DNA from: Aquirhabdus sp.
GTDB taxonomy: Bacteria; Pseudomonadota; Gammaproteobacteria; Pseudomonadales; Moraxellaceae
NCBI GenBank assembly: GCA_030149815.1
Contig: JASLHI010000022.1
Span: 12,996-76,995, forward strand
Direction: 5' to 3'
Length of the DNA stretch: 64,000 bases
In this document: piece by piece, positions 25,188 to 34,600 of the stretch
Position numbering within the stretch: position 1 is the first letter of the stretch
Layout of the letters: the number at the start of each line of letters is the position of its first letter
Program-made: the position numbers and the translations under genes
The notes under the pieces: model-generated
What the model saw: only the letters and a program-made list of their open reading frames with translations
The model's database searches: none
Told to the model about the DNA's origin: nothing

Positions 25188-26411
25188 TTATTCGGTTGGT
25201 TTTCCTAATATTTGTGCGCGTACGCGTTCAATCAACTGTGCTTGGTCGTTGCGTAAACCATTGAGACGCATTGCTTCATTGATGGTAGTGCTATCATTGC
25301 TTTCTTGAACGAGTTCCATCGCACTTAAGCTGAATTGAATGATTAGGCGAGATATGTTGCTATTGGATGCATGAATCAGCACATCATTTGTTTTAGCTTG
25401 TTGAATCAATAGATTGCATTTTATTTTTGAATCTGAGGAATCATCAGCTTCGGTGATGGCTGTACGTGTATGCAGTGCAAAGCGTTTTTCTAATCGATTA
25501 CGACGATAAACAGCGTCGCTCAGAAGATTGATTAGCTGTGCCAACAATAACAAATGTCCTAACGCAGGCGCGGAGTTTTGATTAACACCGACCAATGCGC
25601 CTTCCATGCCAAATGGTGAAACAATACTGAGTTCAGTGGATTCCCCATCGTTCGGCATTTCTGCACCTAATACCCGAATCGCCTCTTCAAGCAGCTTTTG
25701 GCAGAGTGAGAAATATTTTTGTGCAATCGAAGGTGTGAGCGTCTCCAGCAGAGATTTTGGATCATCAAAAGCAACACGAAGAATCACAGGGTATGAAATA
25801 GGTGCGGCGTTTGCTACTTGAGCTTTCAACTGCAAACTCGGCTCTGGCGTAGCAGGGGTATTCGATTCATGAGTTGCTGTTGAATCCGCCTCATCAGGAG
25901 TCGTTGTATTGGCTTGGTCGGATAACGACCATGAGAGTTTAGGGCGTGCAACAACGCGATAAAATAACCATAACAACACATGAATAAAGAATGACAGCAG
26001 TAACGGCAACCACTGTAATCGAATGATTTCACCGAGACTGGCTTCTGCTAGAGTGAGTTCAACTTGCCCACTTTGTGTGCGATCTTGTAACAAAATTTGC
26101 TGAAATAACTGGCCGCTACGCGAAGGTGCGCTTCCACCTGTGGCTAATACATGTCCGTCTGCCGCCAAAATGCGCAAAGACACAACATCTGCCCGTTCAC
26201 TATAGCGATTTGCCAGTAATGCCAAGGATACTGTGTCTTGTCGAGCGACACTTAATGTTGCATCTTCAGCGAGTTGGCGGATTAATAACTGACCTTGTGC
26301 ATCACGTGTGGATGCTAATTGATGCACAGAACCTTCAACAATCAGAGCGGTATGTAGCGCAAAACTAATAGCGACGATGGAGGCAAATAAGCCTTGACGA
26401 GGTGCGTTCAC
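25188..26411 (-). CDS. Membrane protein with extracytoplasmic sensor-like domain
   Basis: 407 aa, unknown function. There are two membrane segments (residues ~8-28 and ~132-152) with a ~100-residue extracytoplasmic region between them that looks PAS/sensor-like (VVSLRILAADGHVLATGG). A long Thr/Ala-rich linker and a ~200-residue cytoplasmic region carry no kinase, GGDEF or methyl-accepting motif. GTG 26411 is supported by GGAG five bases upstream. Divergent from serB with only 27 bp between starts. In Acinetobacter relatives a similar protein sits next to serB. Confidence 0.7.
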   Translation of the reverse strand: MNAPRQGLFASIVAISFALHTALIVEGSVHQLASTRDAQGQLLIRQLAEDATLSVARQDTVSLALLANRYSERADVVSLRILAADGHVLATGGSAPSRSGQLFQQILLQDRTQSGQVELTLAEASLGEIIRLQWLPLLLSFFIHVLLWLFYRVVARPKLSWSLSDQANTTTPDEADSTATHESNTPATPEPSLQLKAQVANAAPISYPVILRVAFDDPKSLLETLTPSIAQKYFSLCQKLLEEAIRVLGAEMPNDGESTELSIVSPFGMEGALVGVNQNSAPALGHLLLLAQLINLLSDAVYRRNRLEKRFALHTRTAITEADDSSDSKIKCNLLIQQAKTNDVLIHASNSNISRLIIQFSLSAMELVQESNDSTTINEAMRLNGLRNDQAQLIERVRAQILGKPTE

Positions 26412-26438
26412 ACGAGCTCCGAAGCGTTAAAGGTAGAA

Positions 26439-27710
26439 ATGTATTATGATTCGCCACATATTGTCACTCAAGTATGGCTTAGCGCAATGCACGAAATCAT
26501 TTTAATGTCATTTTTAGGGGCTGATCAGCCGAACCAGTTTGCCAGATTAATGGCAGTCTTGGCAAAGTATGATCTGGATATTCTGGACATAGGTCAAGCG
26601 GTGATTCACGATCAACTTTCACTCGCTTTGGTCGTTGCCAGTAAGAAAGAAATCGAATCTGCATTGGCGATGAAAGAAATTTTACTGGTTTCTCATGAGC
26701 TTGGACTTGCTGTACGTTTTAAACCCATTACCACTGAACAATATGAAAATTGGGTGAAAGAAGGTGGACAAACACGTTATATCGTGACAGTTCTTGCACG
26801 TCATTTAACGCCTGAGCATCTTGCTGCGGTTGCTGCAGTCATTGCACGACATGGATTTAATATCGATCGTTTGCAGCGGTTGTCGGGTCGTTTGGGGTTG
26901 GATAAGCTTGTTGAAGCAGATTTTAATGGTCGTGCCTGTGTCGAAATGGGTGTGCGCGGTCGTCTGACTGATGCACAAAGTTTACGTGCGGAATGTTTGA
27001 TGCTATCGAGTAACCTATCGATCGATATTGCGGTACAAGAAGATAATGCCTATCGCCGCAATCGTCGCTTGGTCTGTTTTGATATGGATTCAACGCTGAT
27101 TGAACAAGAAGTGATTGATGAGTTAGCAATTGCTGCGGGTGTTGGTGAGCAGGTTGCTGCAATTACTGAACGTGCGATGCAGGGTGAGCTTGATTTTGGG
27201 CAAAGTTTTAAAGCGCGTGTCGCTTTGCTGCAGGGTTTAGACGCTGATGTGCTGGCGGGTATCGCTGCGAATTTACGCATTACAGAGGGTGCGGAGCGTT
27301 TAGTTTCAACACTCAAGGCGCTGGGCTACCGCACTGCAATTTTATCGGGTGGTTTTACCTATTTTGCCGAGTATTTACAGAAGAAATTAGGAATTGATGA
27401 GGTGCATGCTAATCATCTTGATATTGAAAATGGTCAGGTCACAGGTCAAGTTACGGGTCGTATCGTTGATGGTGCACGTAAAGCAGAATTACTTCGGGAG
27501 TTGGCGCAGCGTGATGGGATTAGCCTTGAGCAAGTAATAGCGGTAGGTGATGGGGCTAATGACTTACCGATGCTTTCGATTGCGGGTCTTGGTGTTGCCT
27601 TCCGTGCAAAACCTTTAGTGCGACAAAATGCAGATCAGGCGATTTCTAGTGTAGGTTTAGATGGGATCTTGTATTTGTTAGGTGTGCGAGATTATGATTT
27701 AGTTCAATAG
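26439..27710 (+). CDS. serB: Phosphoserine phosphatase
   Basis: Last step of serine synthesis. The N-terminal ~190 residues contain two ACT-like domains (LMSFLGADQPNQFARLM and VTVLARHLTPEHLAAV). The C-terminal HAD phosphatase has the nucleophile motif DMDSTLI, ILSGGFTYF and GDGANDLPML. ATG 26439 has an AAAGG ribosome binding site; relatives typically start at MHEIILMSFLG (26487, 407 aa), so the 16-residue extension is uncertain. Confidence 0.95.
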   Translation: MYYDSPHIVTQVWLSAMHEIILMSFLGADQPNQFARLMAVLAKYDLDILDIGQAVIHDQLSLALVVASKKEIESALAMKEILLVSHELGLAVRFKPITTEQYENWVKEGGQTRYIVTVLARHLTPEHLAAVAAVIARHGFNIDRLQRLSGRLGLDKLVEADFNGRACVEMGVRGRLTDAQSLRAECLMLSSNLSIDIAVQEDNAYRRNRRLVCFDMDSTLIEQEVIDELAIAAGVGEQVAAITERAMQGELDFGQSFKARVALLQGLDADVLAGIAANLRITEGAERLVSTLKALGYRTAILSGGFTYFAEYLQKKLGIDEVHANHLDIENGQVTGQVTGRIVDGARKAELLRELAQRDGISLEQVIAVGDGANDLPMLSIAGLGVAFRAKPLVRQNADQAISSVGLDGILYLLGVRDYDLVQ

Positions 27711-27754
27711 TTTGTGGTTTATTTAATTCTTGTAGTTGTTGGTGGAGTAAGGTG

Positions 27755-28006
27755 ATGACTTTCAAGCCATTTGCCGATGAGGCAACGTCACAAAAAGTTT
27801 CAGGATTAACTTTTGAAAATCACGTTGATCGAATTGCGATTTATGGGCAATCAGTGATCACAAGAGACCAGCAAGGTTTGGCGCAGATATCAGCACTTCA
27901 ATTACAGCTTAATAACATTCTTGAGGCATTAAAGGATTCTGATTTATCTGTTCAAATTGAAAATAAACCGATTGTTATGGTTGATAATCCATTTGAATCG
28001 AATTAG
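27755..28006 (+). CDS. Conserved small hypothetical protein downstream of serB
   Basis: 83 aa, no signal or membrane segment; predicted strand-helix pattern with FENHVDRIAIYGQSVITRD and a helix ALQLQLNNILEALKDSD. GGAG lies 7 bases before ATG 27755, better than the GTG at 27752. It follows serB by 44 bp on the same strand. I do not recognise a function. Confidence 0.65.
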   Translation: MTFKPFADEATSQKVSGLTFENHVDRIAIYGQSVITRDQQGLAQISALQLQLNNILEALKDSDLSVQIENKPIVMVDNPFESN

Positions 28007-28220
28007 CCTTGATAAGTCGTTATAAGCAAATTAGTTTTAAGTTAAATTTCATAAAGTGAGAACTGGTTTGCGCTTCGTTTCAGGTAAACTGTTGTTTGTC
28101 TGTTGATTCGATGTGTCTGTCGTAACAGTGTTGGTGTTCGTGGCACATTAAGTGTATTTTAAGTATGTAGCTAGTGCTGTTCGGGATAGAACAGTCATTA
28201 TTATTATAGAAGGGTCTGTC

Positions 28221-28991
28221 ATGAATTTTCGTGGCTCATTACGCCGTCCGATTTATGGCTTTACATTAGTGGAATTACTGGTGTCTCTAGTCATACTCGG
28301 AATTATTGCTGCTATTGCTGCTCCAGGTATTGTTCAGGCTTTGGCAAATCGGCGAATGCAGCTTGCGACTTCTGAATTGCGAACCTCGATAGCCCAAGCT
28401 CGTTTGTTGGCGATTACGTCAGGACGTAGCGTTGGTTTGATACCTGCATACTCCGCGGGATGGAATATTCCTAGAACAAGTCGTGGAACGGCTGTCACTC
28501 TTCCAAATTCTTTAGATGTAAGTGCGACTTCTTTGGCGAAAGCGCAGTTGAGTTGGTATGTCGTGACTGGTGGATCTGTTGCCAGTACTGATACAACGAC
28601 TAGTGCTGGAGCTACAACGGCAACAATGGCGAATAGTACATCAAATGGTTTTCCTGTGCAGGTTTCTTTGGCGGATCAGACAATGATCAGTGTAGGTACC
28701 ATCCCCACGGCAGCTATTCCAGCGGCAAACGTTGGAATTTGTTTTACTCCAACTGGCTATATTGGTAGTGTGGTTCAAGCGGGTAGTGGTTCGACGGCGA
28801 CGACGAGTTGTAATTTGGTTCCCGCGCAGAATTTTACTCAAGTAAGTTTCCGTGTTTGTGATAGTGCTTTATCCGGTGAGGCTGGATACACAGTATTGGT
28901 TGGTCAATTTGGTACCGTGCAAATGGTTTCAGGTGCAACACTTGCGGCTAATGATCCGAATGATCCTGTGGGGAATGCGCCATGTCTTTAA
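28221..28991 (+). CDS. fimT: FimT/GspH-type minor pseudopilin
   Basis: 256 aa. The class III prepilin leader ends ...RPIYG, followed by FTLVELLVSLVILGIIAAIA, with Glu at position 5 of the mature protein. It is processed by PilD and incorporated at the pilus tip or initiation complex. ATG 28221 has an AGAAGGG ribosome binding site; an in-frame upstream extension to 28152 is rejected. First gene of the minor-pilin operon and overlaps pilV by 10 bp. Confidence 0.88.
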   Translation: MNFRGSLRRPIYGFTLVELLVSLVILGIIAAIAAPGIVQALANRRMQLATSELRTSIAQARLLAITSGRSVGLIPAYSAGWNIPRTSRGTAVTLPNSLDVSATSLAKAQLSWYVVTGGSVASTDTTTSAGATTATMANSTSNGFPVQVSLADQTMISVGTIPTAAIPAANVGICFTPTGYIGSVVQAGSGSTATTSCNLVPAQNFTQVSFRVCDSALSGEAGYTVLVGQFGTVQMVSGATLAANDPNDPVGNAPCL

Positions 28992-29602
28992 AAGCAAATA
29001 TTTCCAAACAGCGTGGCGTAGGGATGGTTGAGGTCGTAGTTGCGACTTTGATGCTTGCGATCGGTGTTTTGGGTTATTCCATATTGCAAGTTCGTGCTGT
29101 AGAAGCAACTAGTGAAGGGTTAGTGCGCTCTCAAGCTTCTCTTATATTGCGGGGGCTTGGTGACCAGATTCGTATGAATAATGCAATGGTTTCTGTTTAC
29201 AACAATTGGGCTAATCTTCAAGGGAAGACGACAATTACTTACTCAGATTACCAAACAACGATGCTTGCTAATAGTGCTATAACTACGGCGCCGACCGCTA
29301 CAAGTTGTCAGGGTTCGTCAACTTGTACGCTTGCTAATGTGGCTGTACAGGAGGCAAATCAGGCTGCTGCGGCTGCATTTAGTAAAGGAATCTTATTGAA
29401 TTTGGTTACTTGTCCTGGTGATGTGCCAGTAAAAGATACTAGTGGTAATGTTATTTCACCAGCTCGGATGTGTTTGGTTGCAGCGTGGGGGAAATTTACA
29501 CCAACGTTAGGTAGTGGTACAGCGGATTGTATGACAACTGCTGGTGCGTATAACACTTCAGCTAACACTCCGGCGACCTGCCTCGTTCAGGATGCGTATT
29601 AA
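28982..29602 (+). CDS. pilV: Type IV pilus minor pilin PilV
   Basis: 206 aa. Prepilin cleavage is expected after QRG, giving VGMVEVVVATLMLAIGVLG with Glu5. The body matches PilV (ILQVRAVEATSEGLVRSQA, LILRGLGDQIRMNN). Overlaps fimT and ends 1 bp before pilW, so the operon is translationally coupled. Confidence 0.9.
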   Translation: MSLKANISKQRGVGMVEVVVATLMLAIGVLGYSILQVRAVEATSEGLVRSQASLILRGLGDQIRMNNAMVSVYNNWANLQGKTTITYSDYQTTMLANSAITTAPTATSCQGSSTCTLANVAVQEANQAAAAAFSKGILLNLVTCPGDVPVKDTSGNVISPARMCLVAAWGKFTPTLGSGTADCMTTAGAYNTSANTPATCLVQDAY

Positions 29603-29603
29603 T

Positions 29604-30716
29604 ATGACTAATTCAATGATTTGTATATCGCCAGTGCTTGCTCGTCAACGTGGTTTTAGTATGATTGAGCTGATGGTCTCATTAACACTTGGTTTGCTGC
29701 TGATAGGGGCTGCTTCTCAGTTGCTTTCGGGTGGTATTGTGAGCTGGCGTCTACAGCAGAATTCGGCAGATATACAAGATGGTGGTGTTTTTAGTTTTGA
29801 TTATATGGCAAAGGATTTGCGCTTATTGAATTATGGCTATGTGAATAGTCTTAGTTTAACTCCTACGACAGCTTGGTCAGGAGTTGTTTTTACTGCAGAT
29901 ACATCTGCAACCTCAACGAATACAAATTTACCGCTCGTAAGAACGAGTACTAATGCTTCATCTTATGTTTCAGCCGGTACTTTGACATTAGGAAGTGGTG
30001 ATCCAGTCAGTACAACCACCAATGAGTGGCAAGGGTTGATGAATGTCACTGCGAAAGACTCTTCAGGTGCAACAGTTAATAATAGTGATCAGATTACTAT
30101 TTTATATGTTGCTCCTAATACAATGAGTAATTGTTCTGGAACAGTTGTAAATCAGGGTGATTATGTGGTTGAGCGCTACTTTTTACGTGTGGATACAACA
30201 ACGCCAGCTCCTGATCCAAAAATTGCTAATTTGGCATTGGCGTGTGATGCTGGTGTTATTACTGCTGCTTCGATTGCGGCATCATCGTCAACTGTTGCGA
30301 ATGGCGTAACAACGGTTGTCCCAGCAGTATTATCTGGTTTTGGTGGGGCTGGTCAAATTATTATTCCGCGTGTTGATCATCTTCATTTTTTATTGGGAGT
30401 TTATACGGCTCCAACAGCAGCTTCACCTGCTAGTGCATTTTCTTATTATACAATTAGTGGCTATAAGGCAGCTGTAGCTGCTGCTGCTGCTGCTGGTAAA
30501 ACTTTGCCACGCATTGTTTCGATTCAAATTTCTGCATTGGTGCGCTCGCAGATTGCGACTGCTGGAAAGAGTGGTATTGATCCTACCAAATCCTACCAAA
30601 TGTTGGATCAGACAGTGACTCCTATTGTGGCAAATAATCAGGCTAACAATCAGTTTGTTCGCAATGTATATACTACAACTATTGCTCTTCGTAATGGGTT
30701 GGGAGGTGGATCATGA
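29604..30716 (+). CDS. pilW: Type IV pilus minor pilin PilW
   Basis: 370 aa. Leader ends QRG, then FSMIELMVSLTLGLLLIGAA with Glu5; the rest fits PilW (FSFDYMAKDLRLLNYGY, VERYFLRVDT, IVSIQISALVRSQ). ATG 29604 is one base after the pilV stop; the longer frame beginning inside pilV lacks a leader. The gene carries an in-frame GCT run (poly-Ala) near 30470-30495 and a 10-bp tandem duplication at 30581-30600. Confidence 0.9.
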   Translation: MTNSMICISPVLARQRGFSMIELMVSLTLGLLLIGAASQLLSGGIVSWRLQQNSADIQDGGVFSFDYMAKDLRLLNYGYVNSLSLTPTTAWSGVVFTADTSATSTNTNLPLVRTSTNASSYVSAGTLTLGSGDPVSTTTNEWQGLMNVTAKDSSGATVNNSDQITILYVAPNTMSNCSGTVVNQGDYVVERYFLRVDTTTPAPDPKIANLALACDAGVITAASIAASSSTVANGVTTVVPAVLSGFGGAGQIIIPRVDHLHFLLGVYTAPTAASPASAFSYYTISGYKAAVAAAAAAGKTLPRIVSIQISALVRSQIATAGKSGIDPTKSYQMLDQTVTPIVANNQANNQFVRNVYTTTIALRNGLGGGS

Positions 30717-31579
30717 GATTAAGCCAAAATGGAATATCGCAAATAACCTTAGGCTCCTCTCATGCGGGTCACTCTCAACGAGGTTCTACACTTGTTGCAG
30801 TTTTGCTTATTTTGCTCATCATTACGGTATTGGGTGCGATGGCAATGAAACAAGGGTTGGCGACTTTATCGGTCTCAACAGCATCACAAGTTCGTCAGCT
30901 TTTGGTTCAGTCAGCAGATAGTGCATTAAACCAGATTGTAAGAAATCCATTTAGTGTGATTAATTCTCAGAGTAATGTAGTTGGCTATGCGATGTTGAAT
31001 CCAACAGATTCATCAGGTAATCAAATTGAGTATGTTTTTTGCTATCGTCCTCAGTCTTCTCAGGCATTTGGCGCAACGATCAATTCATCTGCGATCAAAG
31101 CTAATTCTACTTTGGATAAGCCTGATCTCGTGAATGGCAATGCTTTGGGTTTTTGTAGTTTGACTACTGATTTAGGGCGAGCAAAAGGTGCTGCTGTTAC
31201 TCAAGTTTCTGTGACGTCACCACAAGATACAACGGGAATTGCGGCAACCTTTCAGCAAGGATCAAATCCAGATGTGGGCAGTACAGGAGCTGGTTTACTA
31301 AATACGAAACGTGTACGTGTGACCAGTACTTCAATGTTACCAGCTCTTTCTGCAACAGATCCTAGCGTAGTCCAAAGCACTTGCTTGGGTAGTGGAATAA
31401 CTCCAAGCCGACTTGCTGATAATACCTTGCAGCTTCAACAGCAAACTTCCACTACCAGTGGAGGTATAACAACATATACCAACGTTGCACCTGAATCACT
31501 GACAGATTGTTTGGCGCGTATGGGTATGCCTGCTGATACGCAGGTGCAAGAGTATTATCAACAAATATTGCTTCAATAA
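30713..31579 (+). CDS. pilX: Type IV pilus minor pilin PilX
   Basis: 288 aa. Leader ends QRG followed by STLVAVLLILLIITVLGAMA; it lacks Glu5, as is usual for PilX/GspK-type subunits at the pilus tip. The Cys-containing body matches PilX length. The start overlaps the pilW stop (ATGA) and has GGAGG upstream. Confidence 0.88.
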   Translation: MRLSQNGISQITLGSSHAGHSQRGSTLVAVLLILLIITVLGAMAMKQGLATLSVSTASQVRQLLVQSADSALNQIVRNPFSVINSQSNVVGYAMLNPTDSSGNQIEYVFCYRPQSSQAFGATINSSAIKANSTLDKPDLVNGNALGFCSLTTDLGRAKGAAVTQVSVTSPQDTTGIAATFQQGSNPDVGSTGAGLLNTKRVRVTSTSMLPALSATDPSVVQSTCLGSGITPSRLADNTLQLQQQTSTTSGGITTYTNVAPESLTDCLARMGMPADTQVQEYYQQILLQ

Positions 31580-31611
31580 TGATCGTTAGAACAAAGAATT
31601 GGAGTTCTAAA

Positions 31612-34600
31612 ATGTATATTAAATTTTTGCGTAACATCTCAATTTTTTTGACGATTTTGAGTGCGATTTTTTGTGGGTCATGGTCTTGGGCTAGTGATCT
31701 TTCTATATTTCAAAAGCCGAACCCGGCGAATATCGGTTCTACACTGACCATGCTCCTAGATACTTCAGGAAGTATGGGGGATGGAACTGGCTATAGCCTA
31801 GCTACTAATTCGGCAGCTAGCGACTATGCTTTTGGATCAACAGCAGCAACGGCATCATGTACCAAGGTAAATACTTATTCTAGTTCGACGGGTAAATGGA
31901 CCTATAACAACACTTATTCAAATACTCATGATGCAGCTGCTACGAGTGGTTATTCATTAGTATTGTCTGTTCCTGCGCAAACAAATGTAAATGGTCAGTC
32001 ATTGCCAGCATTTACATTAAACTATTGCCCAGCTCCTACTGCTGCAATTGGTCAGCAATGTTATCTTTCAACAACATATTTAACAACAGTTGCACCAGCG
32101 GCGACTCTGGATGCAAATGCCATAAATGGTCTAAGTAGCGTCACCAGCAACAGTACGACAAATGGTGTATCGGGTGTTGCCTCAACGAATGGCGGTATTG
32201 GAACTTATTGTTTTGATCGTATTTCACGGTTAAAACTAGGTATGATGGGCGTTTTGATCAGCAATAATAGTTTATTGCCAAACGTATGGATGGGGTTGGC
32301 ACATTTTTCAACATATAAAGGAACTGGAACTAATCCAGCCTCATTCCCTCCTTCGACTGCACTTACCGTAACTACTTCTCAAGCTGATGGTTCATCGGGA
32401 CAGGTACTAGTTCCTGCCGCAGCTTTGGGTTCGCCAGCAGTTTCAACAACTAATCAGCGTTATTTGCTTGCTAATGCTGTTGCTGGTTTGGTTGCTTATA
32501 ACGGTACCCCGACCTCATTGGCATACGCAGAAGCAGCAGCTTATATGTTGGGTACAAATACAGGCTCGGGTTCATATAGTGGTTTTAGTTATTCGGTAGC
32601 AAGTTCAAAGAGTGGTTCGAATTATATTTCGCCAATATCAAATCCTGCTAACACTACGTCTTGTGGACAAGGTATTTATGTCTTGTCTGATGGTGAGCCG
32701 AATAGTAGTAGTTCAACGATTCCAGTGGGTGTGATGACTAGTGCATTAGGTGCTTATGGAACAGGTTTTAGTTGTCCAACGACAGGTACGTATTTGTCTG
32801 ATACTGGTAGTGATGGTGGTAAAAATGATGCGGGTTGGCCATGTATAGGTTACTTCTCACAACTCTTGAACAATCCAGCAAAAAATAGTTTTAATAAACC
32901 GATTAAAACCGCATTCGTTGCGTTTGGTACAGATTTCCAGAATTTTGTACCTGGTAATACGTCAAGTTCTAGTTATTATACTGATGCGCTTAACTCATGT
33001 AGCTGGTCTTCTAAATCCAACTCTAGTGATACATGTACAGCAACGAATGCAACCAATAATACTGTATATGGTAACGGTGGGTTCTATTTTGCACAGCAGC
33101 CATCCCAAGTGACATCCAGTGTTATTGGTTTTATTAATACTTTGAGTAAGTCTCAGATTTCACCGCTTCCAGCAGGTGCTGCAACTGTTCCAGTCGATAA
33201 TCTAGCACCGAATGGATTTGAGCCTTATGCATATTTGAACGCACTTGCTCCGAACCCAGCAGATCCAACTGTATTGGTGTGGAATGGAAATATTAAGAAG
33301 TTCAACATTAGCGCAAGTGGTGTAGTAACAGATACTTCTGGTACAACAACAGTATTTAATAGCAAAGGTGCTTATAATAATAGCAAAGGAACTGCTGTAG
33401 ATAGTAATGGTAATACTATAACTATCCCAGTGACCAAGGAGCTTTGGAATCAGAGCAGTCCAAGTTTGGCCGATGGTGGTTTAGTTGTCCCTACGTCTTT
33501 GGTTGTTCCTCCAGCTACAGCAGCAACGTCTTATCCAGCAGCTGGTACATTTGATAAGATCCAAGTCCCGACGACTGCTAAACCTGCAGCACCTGCTATT
33601 GCTGCGACTGCATCGACACCAGCTATTCCATCGACAATTCGTCCCGTATTTACTAACGTGACGACAGGCGGAGCCGATTTAGCTGCAGGAAGTGGATTGC
33701 AGGCAGTTCCTAAAGCCAGCAGTAGTATGAGTGAGTCATATATTCGTGATCAGTTCGCGAATAGCGATGCCGTTCTCAAGTCATTGCCGTTGAATATGCA
33801 ATTAATTCTTCTGAATTATCTGGGTTATAACTTGCCATTAGCGACGACTACAAGTCTCCCTGCTACGCTGACACCACCTTCAACTCCATTCAAAGTCTTG
33901 GGTGGTACAAATCACTCTACGCCTATTCAGTTGAGCTATCAAGGAACTCTGGATTCGTTTGGTAATTTAACTTCTACTCGTTCTGAATATTTATTATACG
34001 GTTCAATGGAAGGTGCTGTGCATGTGGTAGATGCTACAAATACAACAGGGGGAGGTGATGTTTTTACATTTATTCCTCGAGAAGTCTTGGTTAATCCAAT
34101 TACTCAAAATGCATTGATTCCAAATACATCGAGTACGGCTACTGCACCTGCAGCTGTAGCGCCGCAAACGGCGAGTTATCTTCCAGTTCCAAGCCAAGGT
34201 GTTGATGCACCTTGGGTTGCAGATCCTCGATACTCAACTTCCCTTGGTAATGGTGCTAACGGTGCGAATACGCTAACTGCTACTCAAATGAATGTTTATG
34301 GTGGCATGCGCATGGGTGGGACTAGTTATTATGGATTAGACCTTACAACATTAACGGCACCTAAGTTATTGTTCCGTATGGGGCCAGATATGCCAGCATT
34401 TACACGGATAGGTCAGTCTTGGTCTAAACCGGTACTTGCAAGTGTGCGCTATAATGGTCAAGTAATCCGCGTTATGTTTGTCGGTGGTGGTTATGATCTG
34501 TGTTATGAAGATCCTAATTTTTATTTGGGTACGACCACAAGTGTAATATCTGGCTGTAATGGTACTAGTAAAACTGCAGCAGCAGGTAATGCTGTATATA

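Noticed and set aside
28147..28165. TGGCAC sequence resembling a sigma-54 promoter before fimT
   Set aside because: The -12 element reads GTGT instead of TTGC; spacing alone is not enough.
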